A stretch of DNA of 64,000 nucleotides from Armatimonadota bacterium (GTDB lineage Bacteria; Armatimonadota; Fimbriimonadia; Fimbriimonadales; Fimbriimonadaceae): NCBI GenBank assembly GCA_018268375.1, contig JAFDWS010000002.1:186001-250000 (forward strand), given 5' to 3'. Shown here piece by piece: positions 49,833 through 57,313 of the stretch. Numbering within the stretch: the first letter of the stretch is position 1; each line of letters starts with the position of its first letter. The position numbers and the translations under genes are program-made. The notes under the pieces were generated by a model. It was given only the letters and a program-made list of their open reading frames with translations. It ran no database searches and was not told the DNA's origin.

Positions 49833-50420
49833 TCAGGTGCCCAGACAATACGCGTCAAGTGGCGTGAAACTTTGACCGTGGAGTCCAAGCGACCATATCG
49901 CCCCTATCGGTTCGTCCAAAGTGTGCACGACCTTCGCGCTCCAGGAAGACCTGCTGCGCCTGACGTCTGTCACCCATATCTGGGTGACTAAAAACGGCTC
50001 CGTGACGACAAGCACACGTCCCTTTTTGAACACACCTGAAGGACAGCACAAAAAATCCTTGAAACCGAACCGCGCAGCGGTGTACACGGCCGGCGCGTCG
50101 CTCGAGTGGCAGAACGCCCATACTTTGCCCTCAGACCGGAACACTGGGTTGTGGGTGGGGAGCAGTTTGTCCTCCGGTGCTCCGCACAACACGTCCGTCA
50201 CGCACGCGACTGCGATTTTTGACGCCAAGTCAGTACGGTCTTTGCCAGAAAACCAAGTACCATAGCTGCTGTCCCGGTTCGGCCTGGCCTTGACACTGAC
50301 TTTGTAAAGCCCGTGCAGCCCGTGGTGCCGCAATGCCAACTGCAACAACAACGCGGCCTTGCTGTCAGGCCGTTCTTCTTCTTGTGGCGGCCACACCGGG
50401 ACGTCGTCTTCTGGGTTCAT
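49833..50420 (-). CDS. hypothetical protein, accessory array
   Basis: 195 residues from MNPEDDVPVWPPQEEERP at an ATGA junction, with GGAGG 7 nt upstream. Shares with the 50417 product a W-A-(F/V)-CH-type strand (GKVWAFCHSSDAPAV versus GLLFAVCHPKDKKAV) followed by a GR-x-(L/V)FV-type strand, so the two look like paralogues. Function unknown. Confidence 0.65.
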   Translation of the reverse strand: MNPEDDVPVWPPQEEERPDSKAALLLQLALRHHGLHGLYKVSVKARPNRDSSYGTWFSGKDRTDLASKIAVACVTDVLCGAPEDKLLPTHNPVFRSEGKVWAFCHSSDAPAVYTAARFGFKDFLCCPSGVFKKGRVLVVTEPFLVTQIWVTDVRRSRSSWSAKVVHTLDEPIGAIWSLGLHGQSFTPLDAYCLGT

Positions 50421-50941
50421 ACTAAAACCTCCAGACAACTGTCGAGTATGCTCGGTTCTGCCAACAGGTCGATTTCACAGGCGACCCAATCGGTGTACGG
50501 ACGGACTTCGTACTCAGCGTGCCACTGCCCTAAGTAAAGAGCAGCCGACTGCAGGCACAACGACGCTATCTTCGCCGGCGCGTCTACAAACACCGCACGG
50601 CCACGAGCTACGTCATTGCTGTGACACAGTTCGACGCCAACCCCGTGGGTCCTCTTGCGCACGGCTTTTTTGTCCTTTGGGTGGCACACGGCGAACAACA
50701 ACCCGTTGGGGTTCAGAGCCTGCAGGCGTACAGTCTTTGCGCGTCGTTCGCAGTGTTGGCGCACTAAGGTGAGCGTCAGCGCGTTGGTCAAAATCGAACG
50801 CGACAGCTCTTTGCAGCGCCGGAACGCAGCACTGGTGCAATTACTCTCGTACGAAAGGCCTTTTGTGTTGTAAGTAACGTCGAACAGTCCGTACAACGGT
50901 TGTCGTTCTAAGTTCTTCCGTACAGTCTCCATCTCAGTCAT
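50417..50941 (-). CDS. hypothetical protein, paralogue of the 49833 gene
   Basis: 174 residues from MTEMETVRKNLERQPLYGLF with GAGGAG 6 nt upstream. GLLFAVCHPKDKKAV and GRAVFVDAPAKIASLCLQSA align with the neighbour's GKVWAFCHSSDAPAV and GRVLVVTEPFLVTQIWVTDV. It overlaps the upstream gene by 8 nt. Function unknown. Confidence 0.65.
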   Translation of the reverse strand: MTEMETVRKNLERQPLYGLFDVTYNTKGLSYESNCTSAAFRRCKELSRSILTNALTLTLVRQHCERRAKTVRLQALNPNGLLFAVCHPKDKKAVRKRTHGVGVELCHSNDVARGRAVFVDAPAKIASLCLQSAALYLGQWHAEYEVRPYTDWVACEIDLLAEPSILDSCLEVLV

Positions 50942-51110
50942 GCGCGACTCCTCGCAGCGGCCGACGGTACTCTTCGTCTCTCACGAAGCGTGTTGCACCG
51001 AGGACCGCTGCGACTTTTTCAGACCAGGGCACGCCTTGCACTTTCACCGCTTCTATGACGCGGTCTGCAAGCCTGTGCGGCCAAATGTACGCCGGCTTGT
51101 CGTCTTTCAT
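50934..51110 (-). CDS. small hypothetical protein, accessory array
   Basis: 58 residues, MKDDKPAYIWPHRLADRVIE..., starting at an ATGA junction. Amphipathic helix followed by a basic tail (RFVRDEEYRRPLRG). Function unknown. Confidence 0.5.
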   Translation of the reverse strand: MKDDKPAYIWPHRLADRVIEAVKVQGVPWSEKVAAVLGATRFVRDEEYRRPLRGVAHD

Positions 51111-51781
51111 GCGTCCGAGTGTACCACACGGTCGAGCGCAGCGTCCAAAGTAAAGTCGGAAAGTGTGCGCACGTCCACCGCGTACACGACGGAAGGCTTG
51201 TAATACTCTCTCGTGCAAAAAATCGTTGGCAGGTACGCGTGGTCGTGACCGACGCTGAACGTCAATTTGCCGAGCGGGCCTTCGTTTGGGAAGAACAGCA
51301 ACAGGTCTTTTTCGACGTCGTTCCAGGCCATAGAACACCCGGACAACACGAGCTTTTCCAACAAGGGCAAGGACATTGAGCGGTGGGCAAGCATCCTGAA
51401 GCCAGCCAAGAACTGGGTGGAAGGCCGGACAAGCCTTACCTGAGACTTCCAACTGTCGAACGACAAGGACAAGTCTGCACACATCGCGGCCAGGTCTGCG
51501 CACACTGTGTGCTCCATGGAATCCACCACCTCTTTGGCAGTCTTGTCCTGAAAGCATAATTGCCAATCGGACAAACCAAGGTCTGTCGGCGAGTCGTGCA
51601 GACGGAGCTCGAACCATGACGGCCACATGCGCGAGTCGCACTGCGTCTGCAGCGCACACTGTGCCTCTATGCGCCTGTCTGTCCTGTGCCGCGACCGGCG
51701 GCGCTGCTGGGATTGAATGTCCGAAGTATGGTTGGGCAAACTGAACCCAAGATACCAGAACGTTGGTGGGTTTTTGGGCAT
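51107..51781 (-). CDS. hypothetical protein, first gene of the accessory array
   Basis: 224 residues. Basic N-terminus (SQQRRRSRHRTDRRIEAQC), helical middle, and C-terminal DLLLFFPNEGPLGKLTFSVG then VVYAVDVRTLSDFTLDAALD, the same strand order as other array members. A likely shorter start is the Met in DSRMWPSWFELRLHD. The 105 nt upstream are AT-rich with a CCCCCGGGGG palindrome at 51865, a plausible regulatory region for the whole array. Confidence 0.6.
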   Translation of the reverse strand: MPKNPPTFWYLGFSLPNHTSDIQSQQRRRSRHRTDRRIEAQCALQTQCDSRMWPSWFELRLHDSPTDLGLSDWQLCFQDKTAKEVVDSMEHTVCADLAAMCADLSLSFDSWKSQVRLVRPSTQFLAGFRMLAHRSMSLPLLEKLVLSGCSMAWNDVEKDLLLFFPNEGPLGKLTFSVGHDHAYLPTIFCTREYYKPSVVYAVDVRTLSDFTLDAALDRVVHSDA

Positions 51782-51886
51782 TGAAAAGTTTTGCCCAAAA
51801 TTTTTGTGCGGATTTTTTCGAAAACTGGGACTCCCATGGGGGTAAAAACGAAAAAATTTACCACCCCCCGGGGGTACTCTAAAAAA

Positions 51887-52212
51887 ATGGCGTTCAAGTA
51901 CAGGTCACACTCGAGCTGACCGATGAAGAAATAGACGCGCTTTACGACTTGCCAGAATGTGCCGAACGCGTCAGTCTTGAAGAAGCGCGGGCACACGTGA
52001 CACAGTTCGTCTTCGACGAGTTGCGACAAATCGGACTGCGTTACTCGGCAATGGTGATGGACAGCCTGGCGTCCGAACAAGGAGAAACGCCAGAAGCGCG
52101 TATGTGTCAACAGTTGTGGAAAAACCACGCACGTTTGTGGCGTAAAAAGTCAGAAGAGTTCAGTTTGGAAATCACACCAATCGAAGAGGCGCACACGACG
52201 TGTAAAAACTAG
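51887..52212 (+). CDS. small hypothetical protein, start region frame-disrupted
   Basis: The coding frame from 51889 reads GVQVQVTLELTDEEIDALYD and runs about 107 codons to the TAG, but it has no ATG, GTG or good TTG near its start. The ATG at 51887 follows TACTCT by 6 nt, the leaderless pattern seen elsewhere, yet is one base out of frame. One missing G after ATG would give MGVQVQVTLEL; otherwise a TTG at 51949 gives an 87-residue product. Helical, charged protein; function unknown. Confidence 0.5.
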
Positions 52213-52435
52213 TGTACACATGTCTCGTGTGACTCCCAATACGGACGTTACTATTTAGGATATGGTACCTAAATCCTTACTACCCGGGCGGGGGGCTTAG
52301 GGAAACAATGGTGCACTGGGGCCGGAGGGTCGGCACCCAGTGCAAGCATGGAGGAAAGGTTTGTGCTGACGTCGCGGGGGTTAGTTCTTCATGGTGTGTA
52401 CCTCATTGGTTAGGATTGGAGGACGGAAATTGTGT
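52213..52435. other. intergenic region with hairpin
   Basis: No gene seen. A 9-bp perfect stem TGCACTGGG/CCCAGTGCA lies at 52312-52344 with a 15-nt GC-rich loop, and an extended CCCGGGCGGGGGG tract at 52283. It separates a rightward gene from the long leftward early region, so it may end transcription from both sides. Confidence 0.5.
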
Positions 52436-52609
52436 CTAGGGCCGCGGGCGGCGGACTTCTGTCACGCGCATTTCGACGTAGCCATCGCGGTCTGATTCCA
52501 AACGACCGGTGGCCGTGTTTGGAACCAGACCTTGCGCTACCAAGTGCGCCAGTACGATGCGAACAACCTGTTCGGACGTCAGTGTGGCTGTAAACTCCAG
52601 CTTGTCCAT
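52436..52609 (-). CDS. small hypothetical protein
   Basis: 57 residues from MDKLEFTATLTSEQVVRIVL. Short beta strand then helix, with a C-terminal strand (GYVEMRVTEVRRPRP). Its TAG stop is part of the motif GGCCCTAGA seen at many gene ends in this region. Function unknown. Confidence 0.55.
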   Translation of the reverse strand: MDKLEFTATLTSEQVVRIVLAHLVAQGLVPNTATGRLESDRDGYVEMRVTEVRRPRP

Positions 52610-52623
52610 GATTAACACGAATA

Positions 52624-52645
52624 GCCCCGGACTTCCGTCCGGGGC
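52624..52645 (-). terminator. gene-end hairpin
   Basis: GCCCCGGAC and GTCCGGGGC pair over 9 bp around TTCC, 9 nt after the stop of the 52654 gene. No T-run follows, so it is a possible stabiliser or factor-assisted terminator. Confidence 0.55.
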
Positions 52646-52653
52646 CAACGTGG

Positions 52654-52782
52654 TCAGGCGTCGCGCGCCTCACGGCGGGCGTTGTGGCGGCGGAATTTTT
52701 TGGCCGCCTGCTTTTCATCGGCACGACGTTGCCAGCGTTTGCTGTTCGTCGTGCCGGTTTCCTTGGCTTTTTGTAGTGCCAT
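52654..52782 (-). CDS. 42-residue basic peptide
   Basis: MALQKAKETGTTNSKRWQRR then AADEK-type helix ending RRHNARREARDA; 14 Lys or Arg residues. The ATG overlaps the preceding stop by one base (TGATG), implying coupled translation. Basic composition suggests nucleic-acid binding. Function unknown. Confidence 0.6.
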   Translation of the reverse strand: MALQKAKETGTTNSKRWQRRADEKQAAKKFRRHNARREARDA

Positions 52783-53099
52783 CAGGACTTGACGTAGACG
52801 CGCTTGCCGCCATCATGGACGGTGCCTGTCGGTGCGAAGCCGACTTGACCGTCTGAGCGAACCGTCGCGCCCTTCTTGGCGATGAGCCGTCGCACCATGT
52901 CTACGGGCATCTTGACTTCCACAGGGACACCGAGCACGTTGAAGTCGCCGCAACCTGGCAGGTTATGCTTGGCGACCTTGGAGCCCAGGGCGTTGTTGAG
53001 GACGACCACCGTGGTCTTTGCGCCCATCGGTGCGAGCGTGATGTCCCGGAACTCTCCGGGTTTAGCGACTGATACTGCGAGTGCTGCGAGTGCTGCCAT
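52782..53099 (-). CDS. hypothetical protein
   Basis: 105 residues from MAALAALAVSVAKPGEF; AGGAG lies 12 nt before the ATG, separated by an A-rich spacer like that before the vWA gene. Beta-rich (DITLAPMGAKTTVVVLNNAL, VEVKMPVDMVRRLIAKKGAT). The regular strands and strong leader suggest good expression. Function unknown. Confidence 0.6.
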   Translation of the reverse strand: MAALAALAVSVAKPGEFRDITLAPMGAKTTVVVLNNALGSKVAKHNLPGCGDFNVLGVPVEVKMPVDMVRRLIAKKGATVRSDGQVGFAPTGTVHDGGKRVYVKS

Positions 53100-53134
53100 T
53101 GTGTTTTTTGACTCCTGTCCGCTGGGGACATGAC

Positions 53135-53161
53135 TAGAGCCGGGCACGGTGCCCGGCTCTA
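53135..53161 (-). terminator. strong gene-end hairpin
   Basis: TAGAGCCGGGCA and TGCCCGGCTCTA pair over at least 12 bp around CGG, 9 nt after the stop of the 53170 gene and just before the next leader. No T-run on the minus strand. Confidence 0.6.
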
Positions 53162-53169
53162 GGGCCGCC

Positions 53170-53358
53170 TTAGGCCTTGGGGGTGTAGGCGTTGAGACCG
53201 ATGGTGAGAGGTTGACCGCCGATGGTGACGTCCGTCTTGACGTTGCCGTTGGTCGAAGCGTGAACCTTGGTCTTGCCTGAGGTCGAAGGGCGGCCGGCTT
53301 CGTCGAGCGGAATAGCGATGTTGAGCATTTTCTTGGCCTTATCGTAGGTGACTTGCAT
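53170..53358 (-). CDS. small hypothetical protein
   Basis: 62 residues from MQVTYDKAKKMLNIAIPLDE. Regular beta-strand repeats (TKVHASTNGNVKTDVTIGGQ). An AGGAG lies about 15 nt upstream with an A-rich spacer; a GTG 11 codons earlier is an alternative start. Function unknown. Confidence 0.6.
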   Translation of the reverse strand: MQVTYDKAKKMLNIAIPLDEAGRPSTSGKTKVHASTNGNVKTDVTIGGQPLTIGLNAYTPKA

Positions 53359-53426
53359 GATGTTTTGTGTTTTCTCCTGAAGGTTTGTCACCGTTTGTCC
53401 CGGTGACGTTGGTACTGATGGGGTCG

Positions 53427-53450
53427 AGCCCCGTGTCGGGGACCGGGGCT
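53427..53450 (-). terminator. gene-end hairpin with alternative folds
   Basis: AGCCCCG can pair with CGGGGCT (7 bp, 10-nt loop), or CCCCG with the nearer CGGGG (5 bp, TGT loop). Two exclusive folds a few bases after the stop of the 53453 gene. Confidence 0.4.
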
Positions 53451-53452
53451 TG

Positions 53453-53722
53453 TCAACCCTGGTCTGTCACTTGTCGCCGTCGTCGCTCATGGGCGCCGAC
53501 TATTCTACAGGCGAGCTTGAAGTCCCACCATGCGGCGGATGACCCAAGCAAAAGCGGTGAGAGCGCGACCGGTAGCGCGATGAACAGCACCAGGAACCGA
53601 AGCCCGATGTTGTCGAGGTCGTCTCCGAGTGTCACGGCGGTCGGAAGGGCGAGGGCTGTCACCAGCCCGCCCCATACAAACTTGATTGCTGCGCGTTGCA
53701 GTACGTCCTTGTGTTTTTCCAT
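53453..53722 (-). CDS. small membrane protein
   Basis: 89 residues from MEKHKDVLQRAAIKFVWGGL; AAGG lies 9 nt upstream. Two hydrophobic segments, FVWGGLVTALALPTAVTL and FLVLFIALPVALSPLLLG, then a basic C-terminus (GAHERRRRQ). No family is recognised. Confidence 0.65.
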   Translation of the reverse strand: MEKHKDVLQRAAIKFVWGGLVTALALPTAVTLGDDLDNIGLRFLVLFIALPVALSPLLLGSSAAWWDFKLACRIVGAHERRRRQVTDQG

Positions 53723-53744
53723 GTCATCCATCCTTGGACAATGG

Positions 53745-53772
53745 AGAGTATGGCAGGTGGGAGAACTGTCGG
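53745..53772 (-). promoter_or_regulatory. promoter before the small membrane protein gene
   Basis: CCGACA, 16 nt, TACTCT on the minus strand, 22 nt upstream of the chosen ATG. Moderate match. Confidence 0.35.
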
Positions 53773-53781
53773 GGGCCGAGG

Positions 53782-54003
53782 TCAACCGTGCCTGAACGAG
53801 TATGCGACCACGCCGCCGACAGTAGTGTCCACGACTTCGCAAGTCGTGCATTTGTCACTGAGCCACATACCTGCTTGGTCATCGCGCTCGGCCACTTTGG
53901 CGGCACGTTTGCGGGCTGCCTGCTCAGTGCGGGCCACTACGACGAAGGATATAAACTCGTCGTAGCCGACTCCGCGCAACCGCTTCAAAAGCCAGACTTT
54001 CAT
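53782..54003 (-). CDS. small hypothetical protein
   Basis: 73 residues from MKVWLLKRLRGVGYDEFISF. A strand followed by a basic Ala-rich helix (ARTEQAARKRAAKVAERDDQ) and DKCTTCEVVD with CxxC. Function unknown. Confidence 0.55.
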   Translation of the reverse strand: MKVWLLKRLRGVGYDEFISFVVVARTEQAARKRAAKVAERDDQAGMWLSDKCTTCEVVDTTVGGVVAYSFRHG

Positions 54004-54091
54004 GTTTGTTCTCGTTGGTTCGACAGATGGGTCAGGGACCGGCGCGCCCGCAACCGAGGGCAGGGAAGCGGGACGCGCCGTTGGGCAGGAG

Positions 54092-54475
54092 TCAGGAAGT
54101 AAAGCGTTTAGGTGTCGGCACCCATGCCATGAGTTTGGGGTCGGACTGTCGCGAGTACTTGCGCACAATCCGCACTGCTTGCCAGAACTCTTTCGAGTCC
54201 CATTCTGCCTGCCATGCGAGGTCGCGGCCGACCGGGGCGTCGAATTTGTTGAAGCCGTGCGAGTCTCTCGACTTTGCGCCGTCGCAACAAGTCGCCAGTC
54301 CTGCCATGATGCGCCGGACGGCGTCGTACTCGTGTGCCCAGCGCAACCACTCGTCGCGTGGCACCTTGCGGCCTTTAGAGCGGGCTTCTTCGATGCGCTG
54401 GGCTATGTAGGGGTGAGTCTTGGCGCGCTGTCGACAAATCGCCTTGGCGCTGTCATCGTTGAGCCATGTGTGCAT
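54092..54475 (-). CDS. hypothetical protein
   Basis: 127 residues from MHTWLNDDSAKAICRQRAKT. Helical, Trp- and Arg-rich (KVPRDEWLRWAHEYDAVRRI, WQAEWDSKEFWQAVRIVRKY). Function unknown; it starts 5 nt after the preceding stop. Confidence 0.58.
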   Translation of the reverse strand: MHTWLNDDSAKAICRQRAKTHPYIAQRIEEARSKGRKVPRDEWLRWAHEYDAVRRIMAGLATCCDGAKSRDSHGFNKFDAPVGRDLAWQAEWDSKEFWQAVRIVRKYSRQSDPKLMAWVPTPKRFTS

Positions 54476-54480
54476 GACTG

Positions 54481-54747
54481 TCAGTTGACCGTCAGTTGGT
54501 CGTCCAGGGGCCGGTACAACCAGTGGAACTTTTCTGGGTCTCGTGTGTGCCCCATATGGTTCCATGCGTACACCAGGTCAAGGAACGTGGTGTCGTTCAT
54601 GCAGTAGACCACAGAGACGCCTGTGCCCAGGGTGACTCCGTTCTTACGAGCCTCCCATTCGTAACGATACTCTCGGAAAAGCTCGCAAGGTTTGGTAGCC
54701 CAGTAGAACAGATAGGTGTTCGCGGGATGGCGGAACATGCGTTTCAT
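54481..54747 (-). CDS. small hypothetical protein
   Basis: 88 residues, MKRMFRHPANTYLFYWATKP..., rich in Tyr, Trp and Phe. Starts just after the 54751 stop. Function unknown. Confidence 0.55.
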   Translation of the reverse strand: MKRMFRHPANTYLFYWATKPCELFREYRYEWEARKNGVTLGTGVSVVYCMNDTTFLDLVYAWNHMGHTRDPEKFHWLYRPLDDQLTVN

Positions 54748-54750
54748 GAG

Positions 54751-54978
54751 TCAAGCCCACTGCGAGGTGTCGATGCCACCCATGTCGTCTTGCCAGCATC
54801 CTTTCGAACAGTACGCCTTGCGTGACAGCTCGGCTCGTGACTTGTCGTCTTTGTGCACTCCGTACCGGAACTTTCCAGGTCGATTGCCACACCAGTGGCA
54901 CGAGGTGCGCTGTAGTCTGGCGACCAGTTCTCGAACGATGTCAGCTCGAGCGAACGGCAAGCGTTGAAGTGTGACCAT
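54751..54978 (-). CDS. small zinc-finger protein
   Basis: 75 residues. TSCHWCGNRPGKFRYG and KAYCSKGCWQDDMGG form a CxxC...CxxxC pair typical of a treble-clef or ribbon zinc site. Basic N-terminus (FARADIVRELVARLQR). Probably nucleic-acid or protein binding. Confidence 0.62.
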   Translation of the reverse strand: MVTLQRLPFARADIVRELVARLQRTSCHWCGNRPGKFRYGVHKDDKSRAELSRKAYCSKGCWQDDMGGIDTSQWA

Positions 54979-54982
54979 GATG

Positions 54983-55369
54983 TCAGTTCGCCCTTACCAG
55001 CGTCCTGGTTCTGGGGCCAAGGGTTTCGACGACGTGTCGTCGATAGTTGTCCTTGAGCCTGATTTTCCCTCGTGCCGCTGGATGCACGAGTTTGACGTGT
55101 TCGATGCCGTGTTCCTCCAGGACGCGTTGCGCCTTAAGTCCGAGGCCGACGACGACTTCTTGCGCTTCTGCGGCCGTTCGCACAGTGGCAAGGTCAACCT
55201 GTCCACTGTCTGTGAACGCGTTCATGAACCGTTGCCTACTCGGGTCGACGCCTACTCGTGACAACGCGTCGAACAGTGTGCTCGCGCAGAGTCGACCGTC
55301 TGTCCATGTCACACCCATGCGGATGGCCGTGTTGCTGCGCCGTTCGCCGATGAACAGGAACTGTCGCAT
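54983..55369 (-). CDS. possible uracil-DNA-glycosylase-fold protein
   Basis: 128 residues from MRQFLFIGERRSNTAIRMGV. The pattern LFIGER-S-x-A-x-x-MGVTW-DGRLxxxxLFDAL near the start and VVGLGLKAQRVLEEHGIEHV-KLVHPAARGKIR near the end resembles small phage proteins with a UDG-like fold, where an H-P motif binds DNA. Whether it is an active glycosylase or a DNA mimic/binder is unknown. Confidence 0.45.
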   Translation of the reverse strand: MRQFLFIGERRSNTAIRMGVTWTDGRLCASTLFDALSRVGVDPSRQRFMNAFTDSGQVDLATVRTAAEAQEVVVGLGLKAQRVLEEHGIEHVKLVHPAARGKIRLKDNYRRHVVETLGPRTRTLVRAN

Positions 55370-55371
55370 GG

Positions 55372-55551
55372 TCACGCCGCGAACGGCATCCTCCGGGCTT
55401 TTTCGTGTTGCTCAAGGATGGTCTTGCACGCTGCGAGTAGTTTGGTCGCCATGTCACCCTCTGTATTGACCAGAGCGTGCAAGGCGAGAATGTCAGTGTT
55501 GCTGAGGTCTTTAGGCAGCTGAAGCGCCTTTGCGGCTTTGTCTAGTGGCAT
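55372..55551 (-). CDS. small hypothetical protein
   Basis: 59 residues from MPLDKAAKALQLPKDLSNTD, with AAGGAG 6 nt before the ATG, a strong start. Helical. Function unknown. Confidence 0.6.
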   Translation of the reverse strand: MPLDKAAKALQLPKDLSNTDILALHALVNTEGDMATKLLAACKTILEQHEKARRMPFAA

Positions 55552-55559
55552 GGTTCTCC

Positions 55560-55764
55560 TTACTTTTGCTTGGCGACCCAGTTGAGGATGTCTTGTTTGG
55601 TCATCGACCACGTCTTTCCAAACTGGGCGACCACTTCGAATTTGAACGTTTGGTACAACGCTTGGGTCTGGGGCCTAGTAAGCCCGCATTCCCTGAGCAG
55701 GCACCAAGCGAGTTGAGCCGGAACGTCATGCTGGGTGTTGCTCCGGGGTTTGGAAGATTTTCAT
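55560..55764 (-). CDS. small protein with an apparent +1 frame disruption
   Basis: ATG at 55764 opens MKIFQTPEQHPA and then stops; one frame over, HDVPAQLAWCLLRECGLTRP then QTQALYQTFKFEVVAQFGKT runs to the TAA at 55560 with good coding character but no start codon. Removing one C in the CACCCAG stretch would join them into a chain of about 67 residues. Either a sequence error, a decayed gene or +1 frameshifting. Function unknown. Confidence 0.45.
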
Positions 55765-55786
55765 TGGCTTGAGCCTAAAACAAAGC

Positions 55787-55812
55787 GAGGCGGCCCGCTC
55801 AGGGGCCGCCTC
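55787..55812 (-). terminator. rho-independent-like terminator
   Basis: GAGGCGGCCC and GGGCCGCCTC pair over 10 bp around a 6-nt loop, followed on the minus strand by GCTTTGTTTT. It lies 5 nt after the stop of the pilin-like gene and 22 nt before the next ATG. Confidence 0.7.
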
Positions 55813-55817
55813 TTCTT

Positions 55818-56174
55818 TCACTGTCCTTGGTATGGTGCGTACATGGGCTTGCACCCACTGTTAAAGTTCATGAACGTTCTGGCGCATTGGGCGTTGATTT
55901 GCTTTTCGACCACCTTGCCACCATCACCGACGTCCACTGTCGCCGTGCAGGAGATATAACCGTCGCCGTCCGTGTCCATGTTGGTGCAGACGACGCCCTG
56001 AATCGGTCTACCAGGGTAGAGTTTGCCGACGTACTCGCGCATTTCGTCTTCTGCGCCTTTGCCGGCTTGGAACATGTTGCCGAGTGCGCCACAGCCACAA
56101 TAGGCGACGATGCCTAGGATGGCCACGACGACTATGAGCTCTACGAGCTTGAATCCTTTGTTCTTGCGTCTCAT
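55818..56174 (-). CDS. type IV pilin-like (prepilin) protein
   Basis: 118 residues from MRRKNKGFKLVELIVVVAIL. A short basic leader, then G|F-K-L-V-E with the Glu at +5 and an unbroken hydrophobic helix (LIVVVAILGIVAYCGCG) is the classical prepilin processing signal and N-terminal helix. The globular part contains DTDGDGYISCTATVDVGDGG, an Asp-rich loop, and six cysteines in total. It would be inserted in the host membrane and cut by host prepilin peptidase. A phage copy could interfere with or modify host pili, or be an adhesin. No Shine-Dalgarno is seen. Confidence 0.75.
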   Translation of the reverse strand: MRRKNKGFKLVELIVVVAILGIVAYCGCGALGNMFQAGKGAEDEMREYVGKLYPGRPIQGVVCTNMDTDGDGYISCTATVDVGDGGKVVEKQINAQCARTFMNFNSGCKPMYAPYQGQ

Positions 56175-56232
56175 GATTGAGGAGGTTGGAGGTCTCGGCT
56201 TCTTCTGCGCTTCCGGGACCTCCGTGGTTTTT

Positions 56233-56490
56233 TCACGCGGCCAGTTTCTCGGCCCGTTTGCGGTCAACTGTGCGCAAGCGGGCGAGTGCCGTTGCGCGCT
56301 GGTCGGTCAAGTCGTCGAGGAGCCCGCGTTGCTTCTCCGGGTCCAACGCCTTGATGCGGCCGTCCAGCTCCCGCACCCGTTGCTCCAAGGCAGTCACGTG
56401 CCTGGTGCGTCGTTTGTCCTCTTGGACTTGTTGGCGATTAGTGTAGCGCTCCAGGCCAGCCTGGAGCATGGGATGCAACTGTGTTTTCAT
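56233..56490 (-). CDS. small coiled-coil protein
   Basis: 85 residues from MKTQLHPMLQAGLERYTNRQ, with AGGAA about 6 nt upstream. Long basic/acidic coiled coil (EQRVRELDGRIKALDPEKQR, DQRATALARLRTVDRKRAEK). Function unknown. Confidence 0.6.
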   Translation of the reverse strand: MKTQLHPMLQAGLERYTNRQQVQEDKRRTRHVTALEQRVRELDGRIKALDPEKQRGLLDDLTDQRATALARLRTVDRKRAEKLAA

Positions 56491-56607
56491 AAGGGTTCCT
56501 AACAAGGGTCGAATTGACATTGGTTGGAAGTCTCTCTCTTCCCGGGGGCGTTGGGCGGTTTACATGGCACACCTCAGTCTTGGTTGAGTTCGAGATGACG
56601 AGTCGGG

Positions 56608-56991
56608 TCAGCCTCGGGGGCCGAACAGTAGGCTAAAAATCCAAACGGCGATGGTGATTGCGGCCGCGCAGCCCATGACAGCGTCACTGGCGCAGAACGT
56701 GCGTTCGCCAGCGTCGTTGTAGTGCGGGTTCAGACCAAGCCAGGACGCTAGTCCGGCGAGTCCTCCCAGCACGATGAGCATGTTGCACACGACAGCGATG
56801 ACGACAACGATGTCCAAGTGGGACGTTGCCCGTGAGATGAGTACAGCGTTGAGGATGTTGCCTGTGGTCGCAATGACTGCACAAGTTCCGGCAAAGTGCG
56901 GGCCGTCCGCGGCTGGGTCGCCTTCTTCGACTACCGCCACGATGGCGGCTATGAGGATGGCCAGACCGACCACCAGATTGAGGATAACCAT
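56608..56991 (-). CDS. small integral membrane protein
   Basis: 127 residues with four hydrophobic segments: MVILNLVVGLAILIAAIVAV, CAVIATTGNILNAVLI, IVVVIAVVCNMLIVLGGLAG and VMGCAAAITIAVWIFSLLFG. The end (FGPRG) includes GGCCCCCGA, the recurring gene-end motif. Function unknown; lysis or exclusion roles are possible only by analogy. Confidence 0.68.
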   Translation of the reverse strand: MVILNLVVGLAILIAAIVAVVEEGDPAADGPHFAGTCAVIATTGNILNAVLISRATSHLDIVVVIAVVCNMLIVLGGLAGLASWLGLNPHYNDAGERTFCASDAVMGCAAAITIAVWIFSLLFGPRG

Positions 56992-57031
56992 ACTGGTGGT
57001 CGAATCGAGGCCTCGAGTTCTGGGGCCGGCT

Positions 57032-57313
57032 TTATTTCAGCTGCGGTCTGTACGGCCGGTATTCACTGGGGACTGTCTTGCCGGTTGCCCACCAATAGAG
57101 GAACCGCATGAAGTCGTCGAGCCCTTCGGCAATCTTGTAGCCGACTTCGTAGAGTCGCCGCTTTAGCGGGCGGCGCATCTTGACGACCACGGTCACTCGG
57201 CCGTAGTCGTCGAACGTGCGGTGCGTCAAACGTTTGAACTTGTGAAAGTGCTTGCTTTCGTCCGGGGTGAGGTGGATTGTCACCGACCGTTCTTGGTTCA
57301 AGCCCACAATCAT
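57032..57313 (-). CDS. small hypothetical protein
   Basis: 93 residues, MIVGLNQERSVTIHLTPDES..., strand-rich then helical with a basic middle (VVVKMRRPLKRRLYEVGYKI). Overlaps the DUF2958 gene stop by 4 nt. Function unknown. Confidence 0.6.
   Translation of the reverse strand: MIVGLNQERSVTIHLTPDESKHFHKFKRLTHRTFDDYGRVTVVVKMRRPLKRRLYEVGYKIAEGLDDFMRFLYWWATGKTVPSEYRPYRPQLK

Noticed and set aside
51667..52128. Open frame of 153 codons on the minus strand across the array upstream region
   Set aside because: It spans the AT-rich intergenic region and is antisense to the small rightward gene; the reading has no sensible protein features.
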